The notes below the pieces were generated by a model that had not been told where the DNA came from, did no database searches, and saw nothing but the letters and a program-made list of their open reading frames with translations. A program made the position numbers and the translations under genes. DNA of 40,734 bases from the NCBI GenBank assembly GCA_040007395.1, contig JBDTVG010000165.1:1-40734 (forward strand), read 5' to 3'. The DNA comes from DATGFK01 sp040007395 (GTDB lineage: Bacteria; Chloroflexota; Anaerolineae; Aggregatilineales; UBA2796). How positions within the stretch are numbered: position 1 is the first letter of the stretch; each line of letters begins with the position of its first letter. Below are positions 7,382 through 15,165 of the stretch, piece after piece.

Positions 7382-9319
7382 ATGTCAAAATCGTCGCGTG
7401 CAGTCGTCGCTCTGGGAGTACTGACGCTTATCGTTTGCCTGATCCTAGTTACCGATTTTGTCCCGTGGCTGCGTGGCGAAGTTCCTTGGCTTCCCGGCAG
7501 TGCGGCGTGGGTATGGGGTTATGATCTGCCGCGGTGGGTATGGGTCCTACCTTGTATTCTGGGAGTGGCGATCTACACGGTTGGCGCGGCAGCGCTATTG
7601 CAGGAAAATGATGAAAATAATCGCTATCCAGTACGCCTAATTTTATGGTCATTTGTGGGCGCGGCGCTGCTCTCAATCTTGCTCATGACGATGGAGGAGC
7701 GCCCGTTATTTCTCCTGTTCACGCGGTCTGCGTCATTGCTCACAGGCGGCTACCAGCACAGCGCCACCTTAATCACCGATCTGAATACGACGCTGCGCGA
7801 CTGGCCTCAGTTCATGATCGACTATCGTGAAGAATTCAAGCTGGGCAGCACACCGACTTCGCCGCCGGGTTGGACAGCCTTGTACTATGCCGTTGCACAT
7901 GGCTTCGGCACGGTTCCGCCAGTCGCACAAACATTCAGCGCATTGGTGCGTCCGCTAGAGTGTCTCAATCTGTCGATGATGACTTGGACGGATGGCGAAA
8001 TGGCAAGCGCATGGTTCCAAATGTTTATGCCGCTGTGGTCAGCGTTGGCGGTTGCGCCGCTGTACAAACTCGGCGTGTCGATCTTCAATCGGCGGGTGGC
8101 ACTTTGGGCAGTAGTGTTGTGGCCTATCATACCGGGGTTGGCGATGTTCAACCCGCGATTCAATACCTTCTATGTGCTGCTCACACTGGTGTTATTGGTC
8201 ATCCTGTGGCGCGGTCTGGATCGGGATCGCGGCTGGTGGATCGCGTTGGCAGGATTTATTGTGTCAGTCGCAACCTTCCTGAACATTTCGTTGTTTCCGT
8301 TGGGATTGCTGGTTGGCCTGACGATCATCGGATTTTTCGTGACTCAGCGTCAGGGAGTGCCATTTCTGTCGCTGGTTCGCCAATTGGCGATCTTTGGCGT
8401 GGGCTGTGCTGTCGTATGGATCATCTATGGCGGCCTGTCAGGGGTGAGCGTTCTTGATGTAGTACGCATCGGCTTGCAGCAGCATGTCGAACAGCACAAT
8501 CGCCCGTACTTCCCGTGGCTGTTTATGCACCCCTATGATATGTTTTTCTTCGTAGGTATACCAGTTGCGGCGTTAGCGATCTGGGGACTTGTTCAGCATA
8601 CCGTTGCTTTTCGCCAATGGCGATCCGCTTCCCGTGCCAATGTGTTTGTCGTAGCAGGCGGATTGACCCTGATTTTGCTGATCTTAAGTGGCACGGCTAA
8701 AGGGGAAACGGGGCGCTTATGGTTATTCTTCGCCCCAATCTGGCTGCTGTTATCAGGCGAAGTTCTACAGCGATTCACCAATCGGCAGCGGTTGGCAATC
8801 CTCGCCATGCAAGCAATCACGCTGTTTTGCATGGCGGCGGTGCTGCGCGTGAACTTCACGACGCTTACCGTACCGCCGACTCCGTCCCTTGCTGCGACTG
8901 CGCCCACACTGGCGATCAACAAACAATTTGCACATGGCTCGGATGTGGTAACGCTGGTTGGCGTTGATGCAACGCCCGACTCCGATGCGATCAAGCTCTC
9001 GCTGCATTGGCGGGCGGATAGTTACGTCAGTCGCCCCTATTATCTATCAGTCGTCCCCGTTGCGCCGGATCAATCGCTGCGTAAGGGCTACGACTGGGAC
9101 CCGCTGGACTGGCACTATCCGCCGTCCTGCTGGATGCCGGGTCAGGAATTTATCGATACTGTCACCGTCAAATTGAGTGATCCCGGCGTGCAAGTGCAGT
9201 CGGGCAACTGGTGGTTTAGCCTCTCGATCTCGGATGTATTTACCCATGAAGCGATGTTAGTAGGTGGGCAAAATACGCAGATCGGTATTGGGCCAGTGAG
9301 TATTCCAGCAGGCCGCTAG
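7382..9319 (+). CDS. Polytopic membrane protein, GT-C/PMT-like glycosyltransferase candidate (paralogue 2)
   Basis: At 645 residues this protein aligns end to end with the product of 4756-6720: SRA near the start, LVTD.(V)PWLRGEVPWLPG, YPVRLILW, RPLFLLF, WPQF(M/I).DYR, PPVAQTF.ALVRPL, RFN.FY, LNISLFPLGLL, PW LFMHPYDMF, GTA.GETGR and a C-terminal KGYDWDPLDWHYPP. The DYR and SPPG loop elements occur at the same place. The two arose by duplication and have since diverged in most of their length. ATG 7382 follows AAAGG. The C-terminal domain probably binds the acceptor or a partner; this is inference. Confidence 0.7.
   Translation: MSKSSRAVVALGVLTLIVCLILVTDFVPWLRGEVPWLPGSAAWVWGYDLPRWVWVLPCILGVAIYTVGAAALLQENDENNRYPVRLILWSFVGAALLSILLMTMEERPLFLLFTRSASLLTGGYQHSATLITDLNTTLRDWPQFMIDYREEFKLGSTPTSPPGWTALYYAVAHGFGTVPPVAQTFSALVRPLECLNLSMMTWTDGEMASAWFQMFMPLWSALAVAPLYKLGVSIFNRRVALWAVVLWPIIPGLAMFNPRFNTFYVLLTLVLLVILWRGLDRDRGWWIALAGFIVSVATFLNISLFPLGLLVGLTIIGFFVTQRQGVPFLSLVRQLAIFGVGCAVVWIIYGGLSGVSVLDVVRIGLQQHVEQHNRPYFPWLFMHPYDMFFFVGIPVAALAIWGLVQHTVAFRQWRSASRANVFVVAGGLTLILLILSGTAKGETGRLWLFFAPIWLLLSGEVLQRFTNRQRLAILAMQAITLFCMAAVLRVNFTTLTVPPTPSLAATAPTLAINKQFAHGSDVVTLVGVDATPDSDAIKLSLHWRADSYVSRPYYLSVVPVAPDQSLRKGYDWDPLDWHYPPSCWMPGQEFIDTVTVKLSDPGVQVQSGNWWFSLSISDVFTHEAMLVGGQNTQIGIGPVSIPAGR
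9083..9123 (+). repeat. 41-bp exact duplicate of 6481-6521 within the two paralogous genes
   Basis: The segment encoding KGYDWDPLDWHYPP is base-for-base identical over 41 bp in the two paralogues (6481-6521 and 9083-9123), although synonymous sites elsewhere in the pair differ freely. Recent gene conversion or strong constraint on this segment would explain it. Confidence 0.85.
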
Positions 9320-9394
9320 TGATGATCGGGATGATATTGTAGTTTGCTAACTCAGATGATGACGTTTGCCAAAGAGCACAACTGGGAGGAATCA

Positions 9395-9991
9395 GTGGAT
9401 AACAATTTAGAAAAAGAATATGAGGCACGATTTTCTTGGAGAATATCACGGCAGTTTGAGAATTTTAAGGAGTTAGCTGAATTTGCACACACTGGAGGTG
9501 GTGATACTTTGAATCGTTTCCCAAAACTGCGCTATAAGTTTGAGGATACCCCAGAAGATGCCCTCAAACATTCAATTTTCCTGCTTTGGAATGAAGCAGT
9601 GGAATGCTATATTTTTGGAGAGTTTCAGTCTTGTTTGATGACGTGTGGCGCAGTGGTTGAAAGATGCCTCAAACTTGAGTTTGAGCTTGATTATCAGGAA
9701 AAGAATGGGCAACCAAAGCCATCTCGAAAATGGACTTTGGGTACCGCTATCAAGGATACACAAGGGATAGTCTCATCAGAAATTAGTCAATTAGCTGACA
9801 AATTGCTAGATCCAAGAAACAGCCTTACTCATGCTCTTATGGAACATTCCGATCCCCGCAAGTCATTGCTTGGTAGTGAGCGATATATGTATCAAATGGG
9901 GCCGAAATACCTGATCGAACCATTTAGAGGAGATACTAAACAAGCGATTGAAATTACCTTTCAAATTTTAACAAAGTTGTATTCAATCTAA
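9395..9991 (+). CDS. HEPN-like domain protein
   Basis: The 198-residue helical protein contains R141-NSLT-H146, an Rx4H motif of the HEPN superfamily, preceded by a helix LWNEAVECYIFGEFQSCLMTCGAVVERCLKLEF like the first HEPN/DUF4145 helices. HEPN proteins act as RNases, AMPylated toxins or adaptor domains. GTG 9395 is preferred because GGGAGG (9384-9389) is spaced 5 nt from it; an upstream TTG at 9344 in the same frame has no such site. The gene is more AT-rich by eye than its upstream neighbours, and no MNT-type nucleotidyltransferase antitoxin partner is adjacent. It could be a solitary toxin, a defence component or a DUF4145-type accessory protein. Confidence 0.6.
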   Translation: MDNNLEKEYEARFSWRISRQFENFKELAEFAHTGGGDTLNRFPKLRYKFEDTPEDALKHSIFLLWNEAVECYIFGEFQSCLMTCGAVVERCLKLEFELDYQEKNGQPKPSRKWTLGTAIKDTQGIVSSEISQLADKLLDPRNSLTHALMEHSDPRKSLLGSERYMYQMGPKYLIEPFRGDTKQAIEITFQILTKLYSI

Positions 9992-10028
9992 CGAAAATTA
10001 TAAATCCCTACCGCCTGGATATGGCAGC

Positions 10029-10074
10029 AAAGGCATAATTTACTGCTCAACCATATTCGGGTTAAAAGCCTTTT
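10029..10074 (+). terminator. Possible weak terminator after the HEPN-like gene
   Basis: AAAGGC (10029-10034) pairs with GCCTTT (10068-10073), with an inner AACC/GGTT pairing; TTTT follows the right arm. The stem is interrupted, so this is a weak call. Confidence 0.3.
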
Positions 10075-10128
10075 ATAGCATCATTAACTCCCCGTTTCGC
10101 TTATCAAGCAGTATCGCTAACTTTACCA

Positions 10129-10146
10129 TAATGACCCTTAATGACC
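10129..10146 (+). promoter_or_regulatory. Tandem direct repeat, probable operator
   Basis: TAATGACC occurs at 10129-10136 and again at 10139-10146, exactly 10 bp apart, ending 8 bp before the -35 box. Repeats one helical turn apart just upstream of -35 are typical of OmpR/PhoP-family activator sites; no regulator of that kind is adjacent. Confidence 0.5.
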
Positions 10147-10154
10147 TTTCCTGC

Positions 10155-10183
10155 TTGTCAGAAAACGCTCTTTATGCTATGTT
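10155..10183 (+). promoter_or_regulatory. Promoter with extended -10 ahead of the ABC exporter leader
   Basis: TTGTCA (10155-10160), 17 bases, TATGTT (10178-10183), with TGC before the -10. Transcription would start near 10190, giving a leader of about 365 nt before the ABC exporter. Confidence 0.55.
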
Positions 10184-10224
10184 GTCTGTTATCGTATGAA
10201 ATAAGTAGAAAGGAGACACGAATC

Positions 10225-10296
10225 ATGTTATTGATCAAAATGCTGCCCAAACAGGCACGCCAGTGTTTCCCTACGCTTAGATATTATCCAGAATAG
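10225..10296 (+). CDS. 23-residue leader peptide candidate
   Basis: ATG 10225 is preceded by AAAGGAG (10209-10215), among the best ribosome-binding sites in the window, and the frame stops at TAG 10294-10296. The peptide begins MLLIKMLPKQARQ and ends TLRYYPE. Its last codons overlap the left arm of an inverted repeat (10283-10292), so a ribosome finishing or stalling there would keep that arm unpaired. This is the arrangement of translation-coupled attenuators, which often control drug-efflux genes. It could also be a stand-alone small peptide. It is too short for homology-based support. Confidence 0.4.
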   Translation: MLLIKMLPKQARQCFPTLRYYPE

Positions 10297-10350
10297 ACCA
10301 AGCATCTTTCGGTGCAATCGGTTTCCGCCAATTTGCATCCTCTGGATAAT
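10283..10350 (+). promoter_or_regulatory. Long-range inverted repeat in the ABC exporter leader
   Basis: ATTATCCAGA (10283-10292) and TCTGGATAAT (10341-10350) are a perfect 10-bp inverted repeat with 48 nt between arms; TTTTC follows the right arm. A second small hairpin, ACCTCA/TGAGGT, lies at 10408-10424. The remaining sequence from 9992 to 10554 holds no other gene I can support. Confidence 0.45.
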
Positions 10351-10554
10351 TTTCTCCGTTTGCTTTGATTCTCCTCTAAGCGCGAGTCCAACTTGCTGTG
10401 CCTGACGACCTCATGACGTGAGGTGGTAGTATGGCGCTGCCTAGTGATCCCCTAAATAGCTTTCACGACAATCTCCGCGCCTTTCCATCACCTCTGAGCA
10501 TTCAGCGGATTACTGCTGCGTCACTCCATCTTGTCCGGTTGAGGAGCAAATTTC

Positions 10555-12291
10555 GTGAATTCTCGAAGCAAGAAATTCTTGTCTTACTACAAACCCTATT
10601 TAGGGTTGCTTTTAGCAGATACAGCGTGTGCCTTTATCCTATCGGCGGTTGCACTGCTACTGCCATTGTGTGCGAGATTCATCACCCAAAATGTATTAGC
10701 GGGCACTACGCCTAATACGCTCACCCAAATTTACGTAGTGGGCGCTGCAATGCTTGCCTTGGTAGGCATTCATACGCTGTGCAACATGTTCGTTGACTAT
10801 CGGGGGCATACGATGGGGGCGATGATGGAAAGCGATATGCGCGGTGAGCTATTTGAACATTATCAAAAACTATCGTTTAGTTTTTATGACGAACAAAAAA
10901 CGGGTCAGTTAATGACTCGGCTCACTACTGATTTGTTCTGGATTTCCGAGTTATGTCATCATGGCCCTGAAGACTTCATTATTTCAACGTTGAAGTTTGT
11001 CGGGGCGTTCATTATCCAGATCAATGTCAATATTCAATTGACCCTAATCGTTTTTGTCTTTTTGCCAATCATGGTTGTTTATGCGTTTTACTTCAATAAG
11101 CGAATGAATATCGCGCTGAGAAGAAGCAAAGATAGAATCGGTGATATTAACGCACAAGTTGAAGATACTCTCGCTGGCATTCGGGTAGTAAAGTCGTTTA
11201 CCAACGAAGAAATCGAAAAGGAGAAGTTTGCTTACGAGAATAATCGCTTCGTGGACAGCCGACGAGACGGTTATAGAAGCGAAGCCTACTTTGATAGCGG
11301 AATGAATGCGTTTACGCAACTCATTACCATTGCCGTGATCATCTTCGGCAGCATGGCTATCGTGAAGGATTCTTTGGGTTTAGCCGATCTAGTGACTTAT
11401 TTGTTATGTATTGGTCTCCTCATCGATCCAATTCAGAGATTGGTGAATTTCTCTAGGCTGTATCAAGAGGGCATTACTGGTTTTAGCCGATTTATGGAGG
11501 TTATGGAGGTGAAACCAGACATCCAAGAGTCGGCAAATGCAATTGAACTTACACAGGTTCAAGGAAATGTTGAGTTCAGACAGGTAAGTTTCAAGTATAA
11601 AGAAGCCTACGATTACGTCGTGAAGAACATATCTCTGGATATAAGGGTTGGCGAATATGTTGCGCTAGTTGGGTATTCGGGAGTCGGTAAAACCACACTC
11701 TGTTCTTTGATCCCTCGCTTTTATGAAGTGACTGAAGGGGAAATCTTGCTTGATGGCACGAATATCAAAGACATCAGCTTACGTTCACTACGAAGGAATA
11801 TTGGCATTGTCCAGCAAGATGTCTATTTGTTTGCTGGGACAGTCGCAGACAATATCCGCTACGGCAAACTTGATGCAAGTAACGCGGAAATCATTGAGGC
11901 CGCCCAAAAGGCGAACGCCCATGAGTTTATCATGGCTTTACCGAATGGCTATGATACAGATATTGGTCAACGTGGCGTAAAACTATCAGGAGGGCAAAAG
12001 CAACGGTTGAGTATTGCCCGCGTTTTCTTAAAAGATCCACCCATTATCATTTTCGATGAGGCGACAAGCGCTCTGGATAACGAAAGTGAAAAGGCGGTTC
12101 AAGAGTCATTGGAGAAGTTAACTGATAACCGCACCACCCTTGTCATCGCTCATCGCTTATCAACCGTCAGGAATGCACAAAGAATTGTTGTATTAACCGA
12201 TAATGGGATTGAGGAACAAGGAACGCACGAAGCCTTAATCGCCTTAGATGGTACCTATGCGAATTTGTACAACATGCAGTTAAAAATCTAA
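10555..12291 (+). CDS. ABC transporter, fused permease and ATP-binding protein (MsbA/multidrug exporter type)
   Basis: The 578-residue half-transporter has six membrane segments in residues 1-310 and a nucleotide-binding domain after about 335. Walker A GYSGVGKTT is at about 373-381, the Q-loop is IVQQDVYLF, the signature LSGGQKQR is near 477, Walker B IIIFDEATSALD near 498, and the H-loop is in VIAHRLST. It would function as a homodimer exporting lipids, peptides or drugs. GTG 10555 has GAGGAG eight bases upstream. Its N-terminus (SYYKPYLGLLLADTACAF) and lower GC resemble clostridial exporters, so horizontal transfer is plausible. The promoter, direct repeats and leader ORF upstream point to inducible expression. 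Confidence 0.93.
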   Translation: MNSRSKKFLSYYKPYLGLLLADTACAFILSAVALLLPLCARFITQNVLAGTTPNTLTQIYVVGAAMLALVGIHTLCNMFVDYRGHTMGAMMESDMRGELFEHYQKLSFSFYDEQKTGQLMTRLTTDLFWISELCHHGPEDFIISTLKFVGAFIIQINVNIQLTLIVFVFLPIMVVYAFYFNKRMNIALRRSKDRIGDINAQVEDTLAGIRVVKSFTNEEIEKEKFAYENNRFVDSRRDGYRSEAYFDSGMNAFTQLITIAVIIFGSMAIVKDSLGLADLVTYLLCIGLLIDPIQRLVNFSRLYQEGITGFSRFMEVMEVKPDIQESANAIELTQVQGNVEFRQVSFKYKEAYDYVVKNISLDIRVGEYVALVGYSGVGKTTLCSLIPRFYEVTEGEILLDGTNIKDISLRSLRRNIGIVQQDVYLFAGTVADNIRYGKLDASNAEIIEAAQKANAHEFIMALPNGYDTDIGQRGVKLSGGQKQRLSIARVFLKDPPIIIFDEATSALDNESEKAVQESLEKLTDNRTTLVIAHRLSTVRNAQRIVVLTDNGIEEQGTHEALIALDGTYANLYNMQLKI

Positions 12292-12386
12292 GACCGGATT
12301 AGTCGGAAAGGAAAACTCCTGTTAGGTACCCTGAAGAGGATGAACAAATCGAGTGAGTAAACCAAGAGTAACCACAAATGTCCTAC

Positions 12387-12435
12387 AAATGGACGGGATA
12401 TGCTTGCTTCTACTTCGAGCATATGCTTGCCATTT
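12387..12435 (+). repeat. Imperfect hairpin with internal direct repeat between the ABC exporter and the TIR-like gene
   Basis: Arms 12387-12404 and 12418-12435 pair over AAATGG/CCATTT and ATATGCT/AGCATAT. The 10-mer ATATGCTTGC also occurs twice in direct orientation (12398 and 12421, 23 bp apart). It may terminate the ABC transcript or serve as an operator for the following gene; no T-run follows. Confidence 0.35.
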
Positions 12436-12503
12436 ATGTCCAATTAACCATAACAGAGTTACACTATGAACATATCGGTTATGTGATCCAATTCGGATGA
12501 AGA

Positions 12504-13310
12504 ATGGCTTTCGTAGCAAATCCTACAGAGGCTATCCATATTTTTACTGATCTCAGTAAAGAGTTTGAAACTCAGGAATATGGAGCAGCATCCCAAGAAA
12601 ACTTTATCACAGTGACAAGACAACTCGAACGCCTTCGTACAGCAGTCGAGAAAGTGTTTGCTGCTGATAGTCCCTACCTGCGGGATTTGACTTGGGTACA
12701 ATTTCGCTATCCGCGAGCTAAACAGAAAAATGCTGTTAATTACTTCAACCGAGATAAGGCACAGACTCTCCTAATTCTCCATAAAATCCTAGATGAATTG
12801 CGCGTTACTTACCCAGAGGCAAGGTCATTGCATGACGGAAGAGTAATGTCTGCTCAGGAACTCCAAGAGAGTCTTGCTTGGTTTCGCCGGGATTATCCAG
12901 ATCCACTTAAGACTGCCTTTATTATGATGAGTTTCGGGGATACTCCCACTCATCATGAGATTACTAGAACTATCAAACATACGTTAGGGTTGGCGGGCAT
13001 TACTGGACTGCGGGCTGATGATAAAGATTATCATCCAGATCTTTACCAAAATATCCTGACCTACGTGCATGGGTGCAGTTTTGGGATCGCGGTCTTTGAT
13101 TCCCTAGCTACAGTATCCATCAATCCTAATGTTGCCTTTGAAGTTGGTTACATGCTTGCCCTCAACAAACGTGTCTGTCTTCTTAAAGACAAGACGTTAC
13201 ACAATTTACAAGCTGATCTGATTGGGAAACTGTATTTAGCTTTTGACCCGCAGAAAAGCGCCTTGACCATTCAAGCTACACTTTCCCAGTGGCTTACCAC
13301 ACACATTTAG
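12504..13310 (+). CDS. TIR/nucleoside 2-deoxyribosyltransferase-like protein with helical N-terminus, candidate NAD- or nucleotide-processing effector
   Basis: The 268-residue protein has an alpha-helical N-terminal half (1-130) and a C-terminal alpha/beta domain. The latter starts at the strand FIMMSFGD (139-146) and contains ADDKDYHPDLYQNI, GCSFGIAVFDSL and NPNVAFEVGYMLAL (207-220). In the TIR and deoxyribosyltransferase superfamily the NVxFExGYxxAL glutamate (here E213) is the catalytic residue for N-glycosidic bond cleavage. Such domains are effectors in several antiphage systems; the final KLYLAFDPQ...WL helix is also typical. No sensor or cyclase gene of Thoeris or CBASS type is adjacent. 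The start ATG 12504 has only a weak GGATGAAG upstream. A metabolic deoxyribosyltransferase-like role is the main alternative. Confidence 0.65.
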   Translation: MAFVANPTEAIHIFTDLSKEFETQEYGAASQENFITVTRQLERLRTAVEKVFAADSPYLRDLTWVQFRYPRAKQKNAVNYFNRDKAQTLLILHKILDELRVTYPEARSLHDGRVMSAQELQESLAWFRRDYPDPLKTAFIMMSFGDTPTHHEITRTIKHTLGLAGITGLRADDKDYHPDLYQNILTYVHGCSFGIAVFDSLATVSINPNVAFEVGYMLALNKRVCLLKDKTLHNLQADLIGKLYLAFDPQKSALTIQATLSQWLTTHI

Positions 13311-13399
13311 GTTCGGGCGATCTTTGATCATTGACGATAAGGGTTAGCATTTTGGCATGACAACATGGCAAGGTCATTTTTCCTTGTTGACCGTCTCTA

Positions 13400-13408
13400 T
13401 GCTATACT
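13400..13408 (+). promoter_or_regulatory. Extended -10 promoter giving a leaderless start for the eight-gene operon
   Basis: TGC then TATACT (13403-13408) lies only 7 bases before ATG 13416. Transcription initiating at the normal distance would begin on or next to the start codon, with no room for a Shine-Dalgarno sequence. There is no good -35, as expected for an extended -10 promoter. Confidence 0.55.
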
Positions 13409-13415
13409 CCCTGAT

Positions 13416-13730
13416 ATGAACACTGATGTGCTGCCTGACCTTCCCGCAGAACGCCGCCAACGGCTTGAACAGCGACTTGCCCGCTGGTCAATCCGACTGC
13501 ATACTTCAGGATTGGACGATCTGGTCGGTGCATTTCTGGATGCAGCACAGCCTCTCGCGCCAATTGGGGCGCAGGTACTATGGATTGCACAACCAGCATT
13601 GGGCATATTTATGCCACCCGATGAGATTGATGGGTTCGCCCGTCTGCTAGATGACCCAGCAGGGTTAACTTGGCTGCGGGCAGGTTTGATTGGCGCAGAT
13701 CACACCGACGAGGACGATAAAAACGCATGA
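13416..13730 (+). CDS. Small soluble protein of unknown function, first gene of the membrane-complex operon
   Basis: The 104-residue product is unrecognised: a basic helix (PAERRQRLEQRLARWSIRL), a central hydrophobic stretch APIGAQVLWIAQPALGIF too polar at its edges to be a clear membrane segment, and an acidic end DHTDEDDKNA. An in-frame ATG at 13365 would add 17 residues, but the extended -10 box lies inside that extension, so ATG 13416 is favoured as a leaderless start. The stop overlaps the next start as ATGA, which implies translational coupling to the DUF6754-like gene. Confidence 0.65.
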   Translation: MNTDVLPDLPAERRQRLEQRLARWSIRLHTSGLDDLVGAFLDAAQPLAPIGAQVLWIAQPALGIFMPPDEIDGFARLLDDPAGLTWLRAGLIGADHTDEDDKNA

Positions 13731-14467
13731 GCATACTGGTTTATGTCATCATCCTAGTTGTGCTGGTCGCCACCTTGGCGCTATCAGTGCGAGCGCGATC
13801 TATCCAATTACGGCGCATCTCTGCTTACACCACGATGCCCCTAACGGTTGGCGAAGCGGTAGAGAGCGAGAAAACAATCCATATATCTTTTGGTAACAGT
13901 GCCGTCCGTGATGGCACGACGATTGCCGCCATTGCTAGTGCTGAAATTCTATACTCTCTTGCTGAACGGGCCGCCGTTGCTAACAGACCGCCACTCGTTA
14001 CCGTGAGCGATCCAGTAACGCTGACACTGGGTCAGGATACGCTGCGACGTGCTTATAAAGCCCGCAATGGCCTGAAAAAATATCATAGCACAATGGCTCG
14101 CTGGTATCCGCAGGGGCCGCAATCGATGGCTTTTGCGGCGGGAGCCGGAGCCGCCATTCTCGATGAAGGCGTTTCTACGAATGTCTTGGTCGGACGCTTT
14201 GGCCCCGAACTAATGCTGCTTGCCGAAAACGCCGTTCGCTATGACCGCATTGTGATCGCCCAGAGTGATCAGGTAAACGGGCAGGCTGTCGCCTATGCCC
14301 TCTCCGACTCGCCGCTGATCGGCGAGGAATTGTACGCAGGGGCTGCTTATCTAGGACGCAGTTCGATTACTGTTGGCGGCGTAATCGCACAGGATATATT
14401 CCGCTTTATTGTTATTGCTCTGATGATTGGGTTGTTCTTTCTGGCTCTCGTGGGAGCGAAATTCTAA
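13727..14467 (+). CDS. DUF6754-like membrane protein
   Basis: The 246-residue protein has an N-terminal membrane anchor (about 2-22), a central soluble domain and a C-terminal membrane segment (about 222-243, FRFIVIALMIGLFFLALVGAKF). The central region has GNSAVRDGTTIAAIASAEILYSLAERAA, then SMAFAAGAGAAILDEGVSTNVLVGRFGPELMLLAE, a pattern I associate with DUF6754 proteins, which have no defined function. The hydrophobic ends would bring both termini to the same side of the membrane with the domain between them. It overlaps the previous gene by 4 nt and abuts the next gene without a gap. Confidence 0.65.
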   Translation: MSILVYVIILVVLVATLALSVRARSIQLRRISAYTTMPLTVGEAVESEKTIHISFGNSAVRDGTTIAAIASAEILYSLAERAAVANRPPLVTVSDPVTLTLGQDTLRRAYKARNGLKKYHSTMARWYPQGPQSMAFAAGAGAAILDEGVSTNVLVGRFGPELMLLAENAVRYDRIVIAQSDQVNGQAVAYALSDSPLIGEELYAGAAYLGRSSITVGGVIAQDIFRFIVIALMIGLFFLALVGAKF

Positions 14468-15154
14468 ATGAACCCATCCCGTGTCCGCCGTCGTAGAGAT
14501 CTCGTCAGCGTTTTATTCGCGGTGATTAGCACCGTGTTGGCGTTGGTGACGCTACTGACGCTTGCGCCAATTCCGAACCTACCAGACCTGAGTAGCTTGA
14601 GTCAGGGGATCATCCAACTAGCCGTGGTGGTTGGTGCAATCGCCGTGATTATTGGGGTGCTGAATTTGCTAACTGTTCATATTGGCAAACTCTCCAATTT
14701 ATCGTCCGCTTCGGCGGCCTACAGCGGTGTAATTGTCGTGACTTTTGCCGCTGTGTTGATCGTGCATTTTCTGGAACTGCGCGGCATTATCAAGTTAAAT
14801 CTTCCTGCTAGTGCTGCCGGACAGCCCATCCTCACCCTCACCCTCATGGATGTATTACAAGTCGTGATCGAGTCAGCATTGGCGGGGCTGTTATTCTTTT
14901 TTCTGGTATATTCCGCGTACCGGATGATGCGTCGTCGGGTGACAATCTGGGGTGCGGTCTTCGTGGCGGCGCTGGTAATTGTGCTCATTGGCTCCATCAC
15001 TCCAGCAGGATCGATCCTCACTGGGTTGCGCGATTGGCTGCTACGTGTGCCTGTCAGTGCTGGTACACGTGGGTTGCTCATCGGTATTGCGATTGGGACA
15101 ATTACGGTAGGTGTGCGGGTGCTGATCGGTCAAGATCGGCTGTTTCGTGAATAA
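14468..15154 (+). CDS. Six-TM integral membrane protein of unknown function
   Basis: The 228-residue product begins with basic residues (NPSRVRRRRD), then has hydrophobic segments at about 12-35, 50-73, 82-103, 132-153, 156-177 and 202-221. The start immediately follows the DUF6754-like stop. Size and topology resemble the six-TM protein encoded at 19149-19796 in the same operon, so the two may be distant paralogues or a heterodimeric membrane core. I do not recognise a transport or enzyme motif. Confidence 0.75.
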   Translation: MNPSRVRRRRDLVSVLFAVISTVLALVTLLTLAPIPNLPDLSSLSQGIIQLAVVVGAIAVIIGVLNLLTVHIGKLSNLSSASAAYSGVIVVTFAAVLIVHFLELRGIIKLNLPASAAGQPILTLTLMDVLQVVIESALAGLLFFFLVYSAYRMMRRRVTIWGAVFVAALVIVLIGSITPAGSILTGLRDWLLRVPVSAGTRGLLIGIAIGTITVGVRVLIGQDRLFRE

Positions 15155-15165
15155 GGGTGCTATAG

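Noticed and set aside
10431..10715. 94-codon plus-strand frame with a GAGGTGG site before its ATG, overlapping the start of the ABC exporter
   Set aside because: It runs out of frame through the well-supported exporter N-terminus, has no recognisable protein character and would overlap it by about 160 bp.
9395..13310. A complete known defence system (Thoeris, CBASS, HEPN-MNT)
   Set aside because: The HEPN-like and TIR-like proteins lack the partner genes that define those systems; an ABC exporter stands between them.
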